The position numbers were made by a program, and so were the translations under genes. From assembly GCA_017307955.1 (NCBI GenBank), contig JAFKFV010000013.1, forward strand, positions 1-64,000: a stretch of 64,000 nt of DNA, read 5' to 3'. Below the pieces are notes generated by a model. That model made no database searches. It saw nothing but the letters and a program-made list of their open reading frames with translations, and had not been told where the DNA came from. The stretch is from Allobosea sp. Its GTDB lineage: Bacteria; Pseudomonadota; Alphaproteobacteria; Rhizobiales; Kaistiaceae. This document shows positions 27,467 through 36,026 of this stretch, in pieces. How positions within the stretch are numbered: the first letter of the stretch is position 1; each line of letters starts with the position of its first letter.

Positions 27467-28714
27467 TCAGGCGAAGGCCTCGTCCTTGGCGAGACGGCCG
27501 GCCTGCATGATCACCGGGATATGGCGGCCCTGGCCGGTGAGGAGCGACAGGTCGGCGAGCGGGTCGCCGTCGACCACGATGAGATCCGCCGCAGCGCCGA
27601 CGGAGACGCAGCCGATCTCGCCGCTCATCCCGAGCACCGACGCGGCCTCCACCGTTGCCGAACGGATGACGTCGATCGTCGGCAGCACGCGGCCGCGGAT
27701 GACGAATTCCTCGGACTGGTGGCGATGCATGGCACCGAGCAGATCCGAGCCATAGGCCATAGGGACGCCCGCCTCCTTGAGGATCTCCAGCGAGCGCGGA
27801 CTGCGGATGCGGACATCGTCGATCTTCGCGACCGAATCCGGCGGCAGGCCGAGGCTGGCGCCCTCGCTCGCCAGCATCTCGTAGGTCACGAGGGTCGGAC
27901 AGGCGACGGCGCCCTTTTCCTTCATGAGGGCCGCGGTCGGCGCTTCGATCAGATTGGCATGTTCCACCGAATGCACGCCGCATTCGACGGCGCGGGCGAT
28001 CGCCTCGTCGGTATAGAGATGGGCGGCGACATAGGTATGGGCGTTGCGCGCCTCCTCGACGATCGCCTCGATCTCGGCGCGCGAGAACTGGAGGACATGG
28101 ATCGGATCGGTCGGCGAGGCGACGCCGCCATTCGCCATGATCTTGATGAAGCGCGCGCCCTTCCTGAGTTCGTCGCGCGCGGCCTGGCGGACGGATTCGA
28201 GGCCGTCGCAGAGGCGGCCGAGCGAGCCGAGCCGATCGGCGAGATCGTCGGCGGGGCGGCTGTCATAGCGGCCGCGGAGGTCGGAGTGGCCGCCGGTCTG
28301 CGACAAGGCCTTGCCGCAGATGACGAGGCGCGGTCCCTCGATCAGCCCCAGCGCCAGGGCGTCGACCAGCGCCTGGGTCGCGCCGCCGAGATCGCGCACC
28401 GTGGTGAAGCCGCGCGCGAGCATGCCGCGCATGATGTCGGCCGCGCCGAAGGCGACGAGCGCATCCGGCAGGCGGCTGTTGCGGCCAAGATCGGCGGTGG
28501 TCGCGACGACATGGACATGGCAGTCGATGAGGCCGGGCATCAGCGTGCGGCCCTTGAGATCGATGCGCCGTGCGCCGGCCGCGGCGATCGGCCGATCGGA
28601 GATTTCCGCGATCCTGCCGCCCTCGACGCGCACGAAGCGATCGTATTCGCCCTCCGCGCTGCTGCCGTCCAGGATGCGGGCATTCTCGAAGACGACGGGC
28701 GTCGGGCTGTTCAT
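27467..28714 (-). CDS. metal-dependent amidohydrolase (imidazolonepropionase-like)
   Basis: A 415-residue amidohydrolase-superfamily enzyme. The HxH metal motif is in GLIDCHVHVV. A Lys likely carboxylated for metal bridging lies in FIKIMANGG. Further His ligands are in AAHLYTDEA and VHSVEHANL, and the metal Asp in AYGSDLLG. The C-terminal ASVLGMSGEIGCVSVGAAADLIVVDGDP closes the composite beta domain. Such enzymes hydrolyse amide or peptide-like bonds, including prolyl dipeptides; the substrate is unknown. The ATG at 28712-28714 overlaps the upstream TetR gene by 4 bases, so the regulator and enzyme are coupled. Confidence 0.88.
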   Translation of the reverse strand: MNSPTPVVFENARILDGSSAEGEYDRFVRVEGGRIAEISDRPIAAAGARRIDLKGRTLMPGLIDCHVHVVATTADLGRNSRLPDALVAFGAADIMRGMLARGFTTVRDLGGATQALVDALALGLIEGPRLVICGKALSQTGGHSDLRGRYDSRPADDLADRLGSLGRLCDGLESVRQAARDELRKGARFIKIMANGGVASPTDPIHVLQFSRAEIEAIVEEARNAHTYVAAHLYTDEAIARAVECGVHSVEHANLIEAPTAALMKEKGAVACPTLVTYEMLASEGASLGLPPDSVAKIDDVRIRSPRSLEILKEAGVPMAYGSDLLGAMHRHQSEEFVIRGRVLPTIDVIRSATVEAASVLGMSGEIGCVSVGAAADLIVVDGDPLADLSLLTGQGRHIPVIMQAGRLAKDEAFA

Positions 28715-29364
28715 TCGGCTTTCCCCTTGCTGTCGGCCGCGGCCTTTGTCGCCGCCTTGATCTGTTCCTTGAGGATCGACTTCCAGAAGCGCAGCAGGCG
28801 GCGGAAATAAACCGGATCGTCGCGCAGCACCGTCTGGACGCCCATGCCGCGCAGCAGGCACAGCGTGGCGTTGAGCATCACCTCGATCTCGAGCGGATTG
28901 AGCCCGGTCTCGTCGAAGAACTGCCGCCAGATGGCGTCGAGGCTGTCGTGGAAGTCCCGTGTCCGGCTCACCAGGCGAATACGCAGGAAGTCATTGTGCC
29001 GCGCCGCCGTGACCTCCTCCAGCGTCAGCATGAAGAAGCGCCCCGAAAAGATGGTCCAGACGCGGTCGATGAAATCGTCGAGGCTCAGCGAGCCGTCGCG
29101 CACCAGCGTCGCATAGGTCCGGATCTCCTGCGTGACGATCGTCAGATGACGGTCGAAGGCCTCGACGACGAGTTCATCCTTGCCGGCGTAATGATGGGCG
29201 AGCGCACCGCGCGTCAGCCCGGCCCGGGCCGCGATGTCGACCGTCGTCGTCCCGGCATAGCCCTTGGCCAGGAGGAGGTCGAGCGTTGCCTCGACGAGGC
29301 GGGCGCGGGTGGCGAAAGTCCGCTCCTCCTGCGTGCGCGATGTCTTGTCCGGTGCGGTCTCCAT
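28711..29364 (-). CDS. TetR-family transcriptional regulator
   Basis: A 217-residue regulator. The N-terminal helix-turn-helix is clear: ARLVEATLDLLLAKGYAGTTTVDIAARAGLTRGALAHHYAGKDELV is represented by the TTTVDIA, AGLTRGALAHHY and GKDELV blocks at about 38-65. The C-terminal ligand-binding part is all-helical with conserved family length. It shares an operon with the amidohydrolase and diverges from the nitrilase/amidase/ABC operon across a 469-base gap. It probably represses one or both in response to a pathway compound (inference). Confidence 0.93.
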   Translation of the reverse strand: METAPDKTSRTQEERTFATRARLVEATLDLLLAKGYAGTTTVDIAARAGLTRGALAHHYAGKDELVVEAFDRHLTIVTQEIRTYATLVRDGSLSLDDFIDRVWTIFSGRFFMLTLEEVTAARHNDFLRIRLVSRTRDFHDSLDAIWRQFFDETGLNPLEIEVMLNATLCLLRGMGVQTVLRDDPVYFRRLLRFWKSILKEQIKAATKAAADSKGKAE

Positions 29365-29833
29365 GCGCGGAGGTTACCAGCCGTCCAGAAACATTCAAGC
29401 ATGCATGTATGTATTGACACGGCTCGACGGCTTGGCCATCCTGCGCCGCAGCATGCAGCACGGCCGATGCGTGGAGCGGCCGAACTCATCGATTGGTATC
29501 GATCGCGATCCTGCGGCCTCCGCGACGGGCGGCAGTGATGACCTGCGACAATCGCGGTTCATCGGAAGATGATCCGCGATACATCCATGTTTTTATCACT
29601 ATTCAGTCCAAGTCACTGCTTCGATCTAGTATCGCAGCGGCGCCTTGTCATGCAGTCATGCCGACCTCTGACTGCCACTGCTCAATAAACCGCCACGACA
29701 TGACTTTGCTTTGATCTTTTGCAGTGGGTGCCGCGGTGTTAGCGTCAGCACCAAGTCCAGCGAACTCACGACGAAGGGCGGCGCCGCCAAGGCGACTGCT
29801 TCGCATTCCCGGAATTCCACTCGAAGGTGCGTG
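29365..29833. other. divergent regulatory region between TetR gene and nitrilase operon
   Basis: No gene was supported in 469 bases, which are AT-richer than the surroundings. The palindrome CATGCATG (29400-29407), followed by TATGTATTGACA, lies about 35 bases before the TetR start and could be an operator. TTGACA at 29414-29419 is a perfect -35 hexamer on the plus strand, but its -10 (CATCCT) is poor. Another AT-rich stretch near 29585-29630 (TTTTTATCACTATTC) could hold the operon promoter. Confidence 0.35.
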
Positions 29834-30829
29834 ATGCCCGAGACCACCCTGGCGGCAGCCAATGTGAAGATCGTCCATGACAAAGCCCGCAACTTGAATC
29901 GGTTCGGCGAGCTGATCGAAGAGGCAGCGGCCAAGGGCGTGGACGTGCTGGTGCTGCCCGAGATGGGCCTTCAGGGCTATGCGGATTTCGCACTCGGCAT
30001 GGGCTCGAAGCCCGCCGCCGAGCAGAAGCAGTATTACTATCGCGAGGCCGAGACGATCCCCGGCCCGTCGACGGAGCATATCGCGGCTCTGGCGCGGCGC
30101 CATGGCATGACGATCCAGCTCGGTCTCGCCGAGCGCTCGCTGCACGGCAATGCGATCTACAATTCGACGGCGCTGATCGGACCGGGCGGCCTCGTCGGCA
30201 TCTATCGCAAGACGCACAACACTTTCGAATTCCCCTATTTCTCCCCCGGCGAAGAGATGCCCGTCTTCCGGACGCCGCATGGCACGCTCGCCAGCATCAT
30301 CTGCTACGACCTCGCCTTTCCGGAACTGATCCGTGCCTATGCGGTGAAGGGCGCGGAGGTCGTGCTGATGTCAACGGCCTGGCCGATGCGCGGGCATGAC
30401 CGGGCGAGCGACTATCACGGCTTCGCCATGGACCTCGCCGCGCAGTCGAACGCCTTCTTCAACCAGTTCTGGCTGGTCGTCTCCAACCACTGCGAGAAGG
30501 GCGCCTATTCGCAGGGCGTCGATTATTACGGCGGCAGCCAGATCGTCGATCCGACCGGCAAGGTCGTCGCCTATCTGGCGGACGAGGAAGGGCTCGTCAC
30601 CCACACCGCCGACCTCGAGGCCGAGATCCTCGCTTCGCGCACCGAAGCCTTTTTCGGGCTGAACCTCCTGATGGATCGCCGGCCGGAGCTCTATGGCGAC
30701 CTCGTCGACGAGAGCCATCGCTACCCGCATGAGGCGCTGTCACGGGGCCGGATCGCGCCGCAGAAGGGGCCGGCGGAGCCGGCGCTCGACCGCCGCCCCC
30801 GACTCGCCAAGCCCGCACGGCCCGCCTGA
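29834..30829 (+). CDS. carbon-nitrogen hydrolase (nitrilase superfamily amidase)
   Basis: A 331-residue enzyme with the Glu-Lys-Cys triad in context: LPEMGLQGY (Glu43), IYRKTHNTFEF (Lys126) and SIICYDLAFPE (Cys157). HDRASDYHGFAMDLAAQSNAFF and GGSQIVDPTGKVVA support a C-N hydrolase that cleaves amide or carbamyl bonds rather than a true nitrilase. The ATG at 29834 has GAAGGTG upstream. The Pro/Arg-rich last 30 residues are unconserved. It is first in a rightward operon with an amidase and an ABC importer, so it probably acts on an imported amide. Confidence 0.9.
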   Translation: MPETTLAAANVKIVHDKARNLNRFGELIEEAAAKGVDVLVLPEMGLQGYADFALGMGSKPAAEQKQYYYREAETIPGPSTEHIAALARRHGMTIQLGLAERSLHGNAIYNSTALIGPGGLVGIYRKTHNTFEFPYFSPGEEMPVFRTPHGTLASIICYDLAFPELIRAYAVKGAEVVLMSTAWPMRGHDRASDYHGFAMDLAAQSNAFFNQFWLVVSNHCEKGAYSQGVDYYGGSQIVDPTGKVVAYLADEEGLVTHTADLEAEILASRTEAFFGLNLLMDRRPELYGDLVDESHRYPHEALSRGRIAPQKGPAEPALDRRPRLAKPARPA

Positions 30830-30842
30830 GCCGCACCGCATC

Positions 30843-32498
30843 ATGATCACCGTTGAAAGCATCGAAGCTGCCGAGGCGCTGTTCTCGGTCCGCTACACCC
30901 CGGCCGAACGGGCGCAGATGGTCGGCAATCTCGAGGGCCAGATCGCCTCGGCGGTGGCGCGGCGGACGGCCGCGCTCGACAATGCCATGCCGATGGCGAG
31001 CCGCTTCGATCCGCGCCTGCCGACGACGCCGGTTCCCGCGCCGCAGGCACCGCTCGTCTACGCGGACGCGGCCGCTGCGCTGCCCGCCGACGAGGCTGAC
31101 ATCGCCTTCGCGCCGCTGTCGCAGCTTTCCGCCTGGCTCCGGTCCGGTGCAATCTCCAGCCGGCGGCTCACCGAGATCTATCTTCACCGGATCGCCGCGC
31201 TCAATCCGCATCTCTTCTGCTTCGCCGTGGTGACGGATGAACGCGCGCTGGCCGAAGCCGACGCCGCCGATGCGCTTCTCGCCGGAGGCACCTGGCTGGG
31301 GCCGCTGCATGGCGTCCCCTACGGACTGAAGGACCTGTTCGACACGGCCGGCACGGTCACCGGCTGGGGCGCCGAGCCGTTCCGCGACCGCGTTCCGGAG
31401 AAGGACGCGGCGATCGTCACGAAGCTGCGCGCCGCGGGCGCGGTGCTGCTCGGCAAGACCACGGTCGGCGCCCTCGCCTATAACGACATCTGGTATGGCG
31501 GCCGCACCCGCAACCCGTGGAACCTGGATGAAGGCTCAAGCGGGTCGAGCGCCGGCTCGGCTTCGGCGACCGCGGCGGGTCTCTGCGGCTTCTCGATCGG
31601 CACCGAGACGCTCGGTTCCATTACCTCGCCGAGCCAGCGCTGCGGCACCACCGGCCTGCGGCCGACCTTCGGCCGCGTCTCGCGCGCCGGCGCCATGGCA
31701 CTCTGCTGGTCGCTCGACAAGGTCGGCCCGATCTGCCGCGGTGTCGAGGACACCGCGATGGTGCTTGAGGCGCTCAATGGCTTCGATCCGGCGGATCGCT
31801 CCTCGATCGGCGCGCCGTTCAATTTCGATGCCGGCGCTTCGCTCGCCGGCCTGAAGGTCGGCTATCTGCCCGCGGCGTTCGGCGAGGGCGCGACGGAGGT
31901 CGATCATGCCGCCCTGGCGGCGCTCCGCGGCCTTGCCGGCGATCTCGGCATCGAGGTCGTCGAGGCGAGCCTGCCGGACCTCCCCTATGGCTCGCTGATG
32001 AACATCCTCTATGCCGAGGCGGCGGCGGCCTTCGAGGGCCTGACGCTCTCCGATCTCGACGACACGCTGACCTGGCAGGACGAGGGCGCCTGGCCCAACA
32101 CCTTCCGCAAGGCGCGCTTCCTCTCGGCCGTCGACCATGTCCAGCTCGACCGCCTCCGCTACCAGGTGATGCTGGCCCTCGACGGCCTGTTCAAGGATGT
32201 CGACATCCTCATCGGGCCCTTCATGACCGGGCCGATGCTGGTCGCCAGCAATTTCACCGGCCATCCCTGCCTGCATCTGAGAGCGGGCTTCCTCGATCTC
32301 GGCACGCGCAGCCCGGCCTCGCTCGGCGCCGGCAAGCTGACGACGGGCGAGGCCGACGATGCGGGACCGCTCTTCCGCGTTCCGCACGGCATTTCGCTCT
32401 GGGGCCGCCTCTTCGACGAGGGACCGATGCTCGCGCTCGGAATCGCACTCGAAAAGGCGCTCGGCGTCGCGGCCGAGCGGCCGCCTCTGCCTGCCTGA
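30843..32498 (+). CDS. amidase-signature family amidohydrolase
   Basis: A 551-residue amidase. The Ser-cisSer-Lys triad is readable: Lys163 in PYGLKDLFDTAG, cis-Ser about 235 in GSSGSSAGSA, and nucleophile Ser259 in GTETLGSITSP. An N-terminal extension of about 90 residues precedes the usual LSAWLRSGAISSRRLTEIYL start. An ASP-linked or Asn/Gln-type amide specificity cannot be told. It follows the nitrilase-type gene by 13 bases and precedes the solute-binding protein, so import and hydrolysis appear to be one pathway. Confidence 0.92.
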   Translation: MITVESIEAAEALFSVRYTPAERAQMVGNLEGQIASAVARRTAALDNAMPMASRFDPRLPTTPVPAPQAPLVYADAAAALPADEADIAFAPLSQLSAWLRSGAISSRRLTEIYLHRIAALNPHLFCFAVVTDERALAEADAADALLAGGTWLGPLHGVPYGLKDLFDTAGTVTGWGAEPFRDRVPEKDAAIVTKLRAAGAVLLGKTTVGALAYNDIWYGGRTRNPWNLDEGSSGSSAGSASATAAGLCGFSIGTETLGSITSPSQRCGTTGLRPTFGRVSRAGAMALCWSLDKVGPICRGVEDTAMVLEALNGFDPADRSSIGAPFNFDAGASLAGLKVGYLPAAFGEGATEVDHAALAALRGLAGDLGIEVVEASLPDLPYGSLMNILYAEAAAAFEGLTLSDLDDTLTWQDEGAWPNTFRKARFLSAVDHVQLDRLRYQVMLALDGLFKDVDILIGPFMTGPMLVASNFTGHPCLHLRAGFLDLGTRSPASLGAGKLTTGEADDAGPLFRVPHGISLWGRLFDEGPMLALGIALEKALGVAAERPPLPA

Positions 32499-32569
32499 AC
32501 TCGCCTTCCCGCCGCCCGCCAGGCGGCGCTCTTCACCGAACCACGCTGCCACGAACCGGGGACGCTCCG

Positions 32570-34114
32570 ATGAACCGCAGAGAACTCCTGAAATCCACGG
32601 CCTTGCTGGGCGGCGCCGCCCTGTTCGGAACGGTCTTCCCCGGCGCGACCTTCGCGCAGGAGACGCCCAAGAAGGGCGGCACCATCATCTGGGGCCATTC
32701 CGAGGTCACGCAGAGTCTCGACATCCATGTCACCGGCTCCGCCTCGACGCTGCGCCTCCTGCAGAACATCCACTGCTCGATCGTCACGGTGGACAAGAGC
32801 TTCAACATCATCCCGATGCTCGCCGAGAGCTTCGAGGAGAGCCCGGACGGCCTCACCTACACCTTCAAGCTGCGCAAGGACGTCAAATTCCACGACGGCA
32901 AGCCGATGACGGCGGCCGACGTGAAATACTCCTTCGACCGCGTGCGCGATCCGAAGACCGGCGCCGTCAATTTCGAGGTGTTCAAGGACGTCGAGACGAT
33001 CGAGACGCCTGATGACTACACGGTCATCGTGAAGCTCGCCCGCATCAATGCGCCCTTCCTCGGTCGCCTTGCCGAGAACGGCGCCGGCGCGATCCTCCCG
33101 GCCGGGTCCGGCGAGACGCAGGCGACGATGCCGATCGGCACCGGCCCGTTCAAATTCGTCAAGCGCGAGTTCGGCCACGAGGTCCAGCTCGTCCGCTTCG
33201 ACGACTATTATGACGGTGCGCCCTATCTCGACGGCATCATCTCGCGCGAGATCACTGAGCCGACCGTGCGCCTGACAGGCCTTCGCACCGGCGAACTGCA
33301 TCTCATCAACGACATCCCCGCCGATCGCGTCGCCGAGATCGACGGAACCGACACGCTGCAGACGCTGAAGTGGTTCCCGCTCAATTTCGACTTCCTGAAC
33401 TTCAACCACGATTACGAGCCCTTCAAGGACGCGCGCGTCCGCCAGGCTTTCGATCTCATGATCGACAAGGAACAGCTGCTGCAGGGCGCGCTCTGGGACC
33501 AGGGACAGCTCACCGCCTCGCCGAGCTTCCCGACCTCGAGTTCCTATGACGGCGCGCTGAAGAGCCGCCCGCAGGACATGGACAAGGCCATGGCGCTGCT
33601 CGCCGAGGCGGGCTACGGCCCTGGCAAGCTGAAGCTCGTCTTCAAGACGACGACCAACTATCCCTACCATGTCGAGTCGGCGCAGATCATGGCCGAGTGG
33701 TTCCGGGCCGCCGGCGTCGAGATGACCATCGAGCAGCTCACCTGGGCCGACTGGCTCAGCCAGGTCTGGGTGAACCGCGATTTCCAGATCTCGATGATGA
33801 ACTTCTTCACGCTGTGGGAGCCCGACTTCCTCTATTACAGCCTCTGGAACTCGACCGGCGCGTTCAACTACCGAAACATCAAGGACGCCGAGATCGACAA
33901 GCTGACGCAGGAAGCGCGCGGCACCGTCGATCCCGCCGCCAGGGCCGAGCTCTACAAGAAGGTGCAGCAGCGGATCTTCGACCAGACGCTCGACGTGATC
34001 CTGTGGTTCCGCAACGGCACTATCGGCGCGCAGAAGACGGTCGGCGGCCTCGACACGATCGTGCATCCGAACGGCAGCAATCTGAACTTCCACAAGGTCT
34101 GGCTGAACAGCTGA
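32570..34114 (+). CDS. ABC importer periplasmic binding protein (oligopeptide/dipeptide type)
   Basis: A 514-residue SBP_bac_5 protein. The N-terminus NRRELLKSTALLGGAALFG is a twin-arginine-like export signal with cleavage likely after TFA near residue 29. Family marks are MLAESFEESPDGLTYTFKLR, VKFHDGKPMTAADVKYSFDRV, VRQAFDLMIDKE and the Pro/Tyr-rich NYPYHVESAQIM. It delivers peptides, amides or similar solutes to the two permeases encoded next. The gap to the first permease holds a strong stem-loop (34193-34223). Confidence 0.94.
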   Translation: MNRRELLKSTALLGGAALFGTVFPGATFAQETPKKGGTIIWGHSEVTQSLDIHVTGSASTLRLLQNIHCSIVTVDKSFNIIPMLAESFEESPDGLTYTFKLRKDVKFHDGKPMTAADVKYSFDRVRDPKTGAVNFEVFKDVETIETPDDYTVIVKLARINAPFLGRLAENGAGAILPAGSGETQATMPIGTGPFKFVKREFGHEVQLVRFDDYYDGAPYLDGIISREITEPTVRLTGLRTGELHLINDIPADRVAEIDGTDTLQTLKWFPLNFDFLNFNHDYEPFKDARVRQAFDLMIDKEQLLQGALWDQGQLTASPSFPTSSSYDGALKSRPQDMDKAMALLAEAGYGPGKLKLVFKTTTNYPYHVESAQIMAEWFRAAGVEMTIEQLTWADWLSQVWVNRDFQISMMNFFTLWEPDFLYYSLWNSTGAFNYRNIKDAEIDKLTQEARGTVDPAARAELYKKVQQRIFDQTLDVILWFRNGTIGAQKTVGGLDTIVHPNGSNLNFHKVWLNS

Positions 34115-34192
34115 CGCTGGAGGGGGCAGGACGCTTCGGTGTCCCGGCCCTTATCCGGACGAGCCCGAGCAGCTGGCGGTCGGGCACGGCCT

Positions 34193-34223
34193 CCTTCACC
34201 TCTCCCTCAGGGAGAGGTGAAGG
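34193..34223. repeat. intergenic palindrome between binding-protein and permease genes
   Basis: Perfect 14-base inverted arms CCTTCACCTCTCCC and GGGAGAGGTGAAGG with a TCA loop. It resembles the REP-like palindromes often scattered in Hyphomicrobiales intergenic DNA. Within the transcript it could stabilise the binding-protein mRNA or weaken permease expression. No T-run follows. Confidence 0.75.
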
Positions 34224-34263
34224 AACAGAACCTGACGACGCCGCTCCATCCCCCGCGAGGCCC

Positions 34264-35205
34264 ATGACCTATATCGTCAACCGCCTGCTCTCCATCGTCC
34301 TGACGCTCTGGCTGATCTCCGTGATCACCTTCGCCGTCACGTCGATCCTGCCCGGCGACGTCGCGATGATGATCCTCGGCACGCAGAGCAACCCGACGGC
34401 CCTCGCGGGGCTGCGCGAGCAGCTCGGCCTCAACGATTCCCTGGTCGTCCAGTACGGCCGCTGGATCGGCGGCATGCTGACCGGCGATTTCGGCCATTCG
34501 CTCGTCTTCAAGGAGCCGATCTCCGAACTCATGGCGCAGAAGATGAAGGCGAGCGCGCTGATCGTCGTCATGTCGATGGCGATCGCGCTCATCTGCGCGG
34601 TCCCGCTCGGCGTCTGGGCGGCGGTTCATCGGCGGCGCTGGCAGGACAGCGTCTCGTCGAGCGCCGCACTGCTCGGCATCTCGCTGCCGGACTTCTTCTG
34701 GGGGATCATGATGATCCTGCTCTTCGCGCGGACGCTCGGCTGGTTCCCCTCTTCCGGCTTCACCGATCCGTCTGTCGATTTCGTGGGCGCGCTGCGCCAC
34801 GCCTTCCTGCCCTCGCTGGCGCTCGGCCTCGGGTTGATGGCGCATCTGACCCGCGTCACCCGCTCGACGATGACCGGCATCCTCAACCAGGAATTCATCC
34901 GCGTCGCCCGCGCCAAGGGCCTCGCCGAGCGCACCGTGGTGTGGAGCTACGGCCTCCGCAATGCCGTCGGCCCCATCATGACGGTGGCCGGACTGCAGAT
35001 CGGCTACCTGTTCGGCTCGATCATCGTCGTCGAGACGCTGTTCAACTATACGGGCATGGGCTGGATCACCTATCAGGCGCTGCTCAACCGCGACGTGCCG
35101 CTGATCCAGACCTCGGTGTTCTTCATCGCCGCGGTCGTCATGCTGACGAACTTCGTCGTCGACCTGCTCTATTTGCTGGTCGATCCCCGCATCAGGACCG
35201 AGTGA
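34264..35205 (+). CDS. ABC importer permease, DppB/OppB type
   Basis: A 313-residue inner-membrane protein with six helices. MTYIVNRLLSIVLTLWLISVITF at the N-terminus (first helix), ILGTQSNPTALAGLREQLGL in the periplasmic loop and the EAA-like loop FIRVARAKGLAERTVVWSYGLRNA (about residue 220) are typical of OppB/DppB. It forms a heterodimer with the next gene product. Its stop overlaps the next start (GTGA). Confidence 0.94.
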   Translation: MTYIVNRLLSIVLTLWLISVITFAVTSILPGDVAMMILGTQSNPTALAGLREQLGLNDSLVVQYGRWIGGMLTGDFGHSLVFKEPISELMAQKMKASALIVVMSMAIALICAVPLGVWAAVHRRRWQDSVSSSAALLGISLPDFFWGIMMILLFARTLGWFPSSGFTDPSVDFVGALRHAFLPSLALGLGLMAHLTRVTRSTMTGILNQEFIRVARAKGLAERTVVWSYGLRNAVGPIMTVAGLQIGYLFGSIIVVETLFNYTGMGWITYQALLNRDVPLIQTSVFFIAAVVMLTNFVVDLLYLLVDPRIRTE

Positions 35206-36026
35206 CCGTGAAGCGATTCCTCACCCCCCAGGGCGTGGTCGGCTTCTCGCTGATCTTCGCCATCGCCGCCGTCGGCATCCTCGCCCCGCTGCTCGTGCCG
35301 CGCGATTACGCGACGCGCATGAAGATGGCGGCGCGGCTGAAACCGCCGAGCCTCGAATTCTGGTTCGGCACCGACCAGCTCGGCCGCGACCTGTTCTTCC
35401 GCGTCCTGCTCGGCGCCCACACCTCGCTCGGCATCGCCGCCGCGGCGGTCGGGATCAGCATCGTCATCGGCCTGCCGCTCGGCATCATCTCCGGCTATGT
35501 GCGCGGGCGCACCGACAATGTCCTGATGCGCCTCGTCGATACGCTGCTGAGCTTTCCGGCGCTGCTCCTCGCGCTCACGATCTCGGCGATGCTGGGGCCG
35601 AGCATTCCGAACACGATCATCGCCATCGGCATCGCCTTCACGCCGTTCCTTGCCCGCATCATCCGCGGCGAAGCGCTGCGCGTCTCGGCGATGCCCTATG
35701 TCGAGGCGGCGCGGGCGGCCGGCACCGGCGACGTCGCCATGATCATCCGCCATATCCTGCCGAACGTGATCCCGCTGGTGATCGTGCAGGGAACGATCAG
35801 CCTCGCCTTCGCCATCCTCGCCGAGGCCGGCCTTTCCTTCCTCGGCCTCGGCACGCAGCCGCCGAATTCCTCCTGGGGCCTGATGATCCAGGCGTCTCGC
35901 GACTATCTCGACGTCGCGCCCTGGACGGCGCTGGCGCCGGGCGCCGCCGTCGCGCTGACGGTGCTCGCGCTCAACATGTCCGGCGACGTCCTCCGCGACG
36001 TGCTTGATCCGAGGGTCCGTTCATGA
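35202..36026 (+). CDS. ABC importer permease, DppC/OppC type
   Basis: A 274-residue permease. It has the OppC N-terminal domain remnants (GTDQLGRDLFFRVLLGAHTSLGIA) and the EAA loop YVEAARAAGTGDVAMIIRHILPN. GLSFLGLGTQPPNSSWGLM is a hallmark of DppC proteins. The GTG at 35202 overlaps the previous stop; a GTG at 35208 is also possible. The end overlaps the ATPase gene by 4 bases. Confidence 0.93.
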   Translation: MTVKRFLTPQGVVGFSLIFAIAAVGILAPLLVPRDYATRMKMAARLKPPSLEFWFGTDQLGRDLFFRVLLGAHTSLGIAAAAVGISIVIGLPLGIISGYVRGRTDNVLMRLVDTLLSFPALLLALTISAMLGPSIPNTIIAIGIAFTPFLARIIRGEALRVSAMPYVEAARAAGTGDVAMIIRHILPNVIPLVIVQGTISLAFAILAEAGLSFLGLGTQPPNSSWGLMIQASRDYLDVAPWTALAPGAAVALTVLALNMSGDVLRDVLDPRVRS

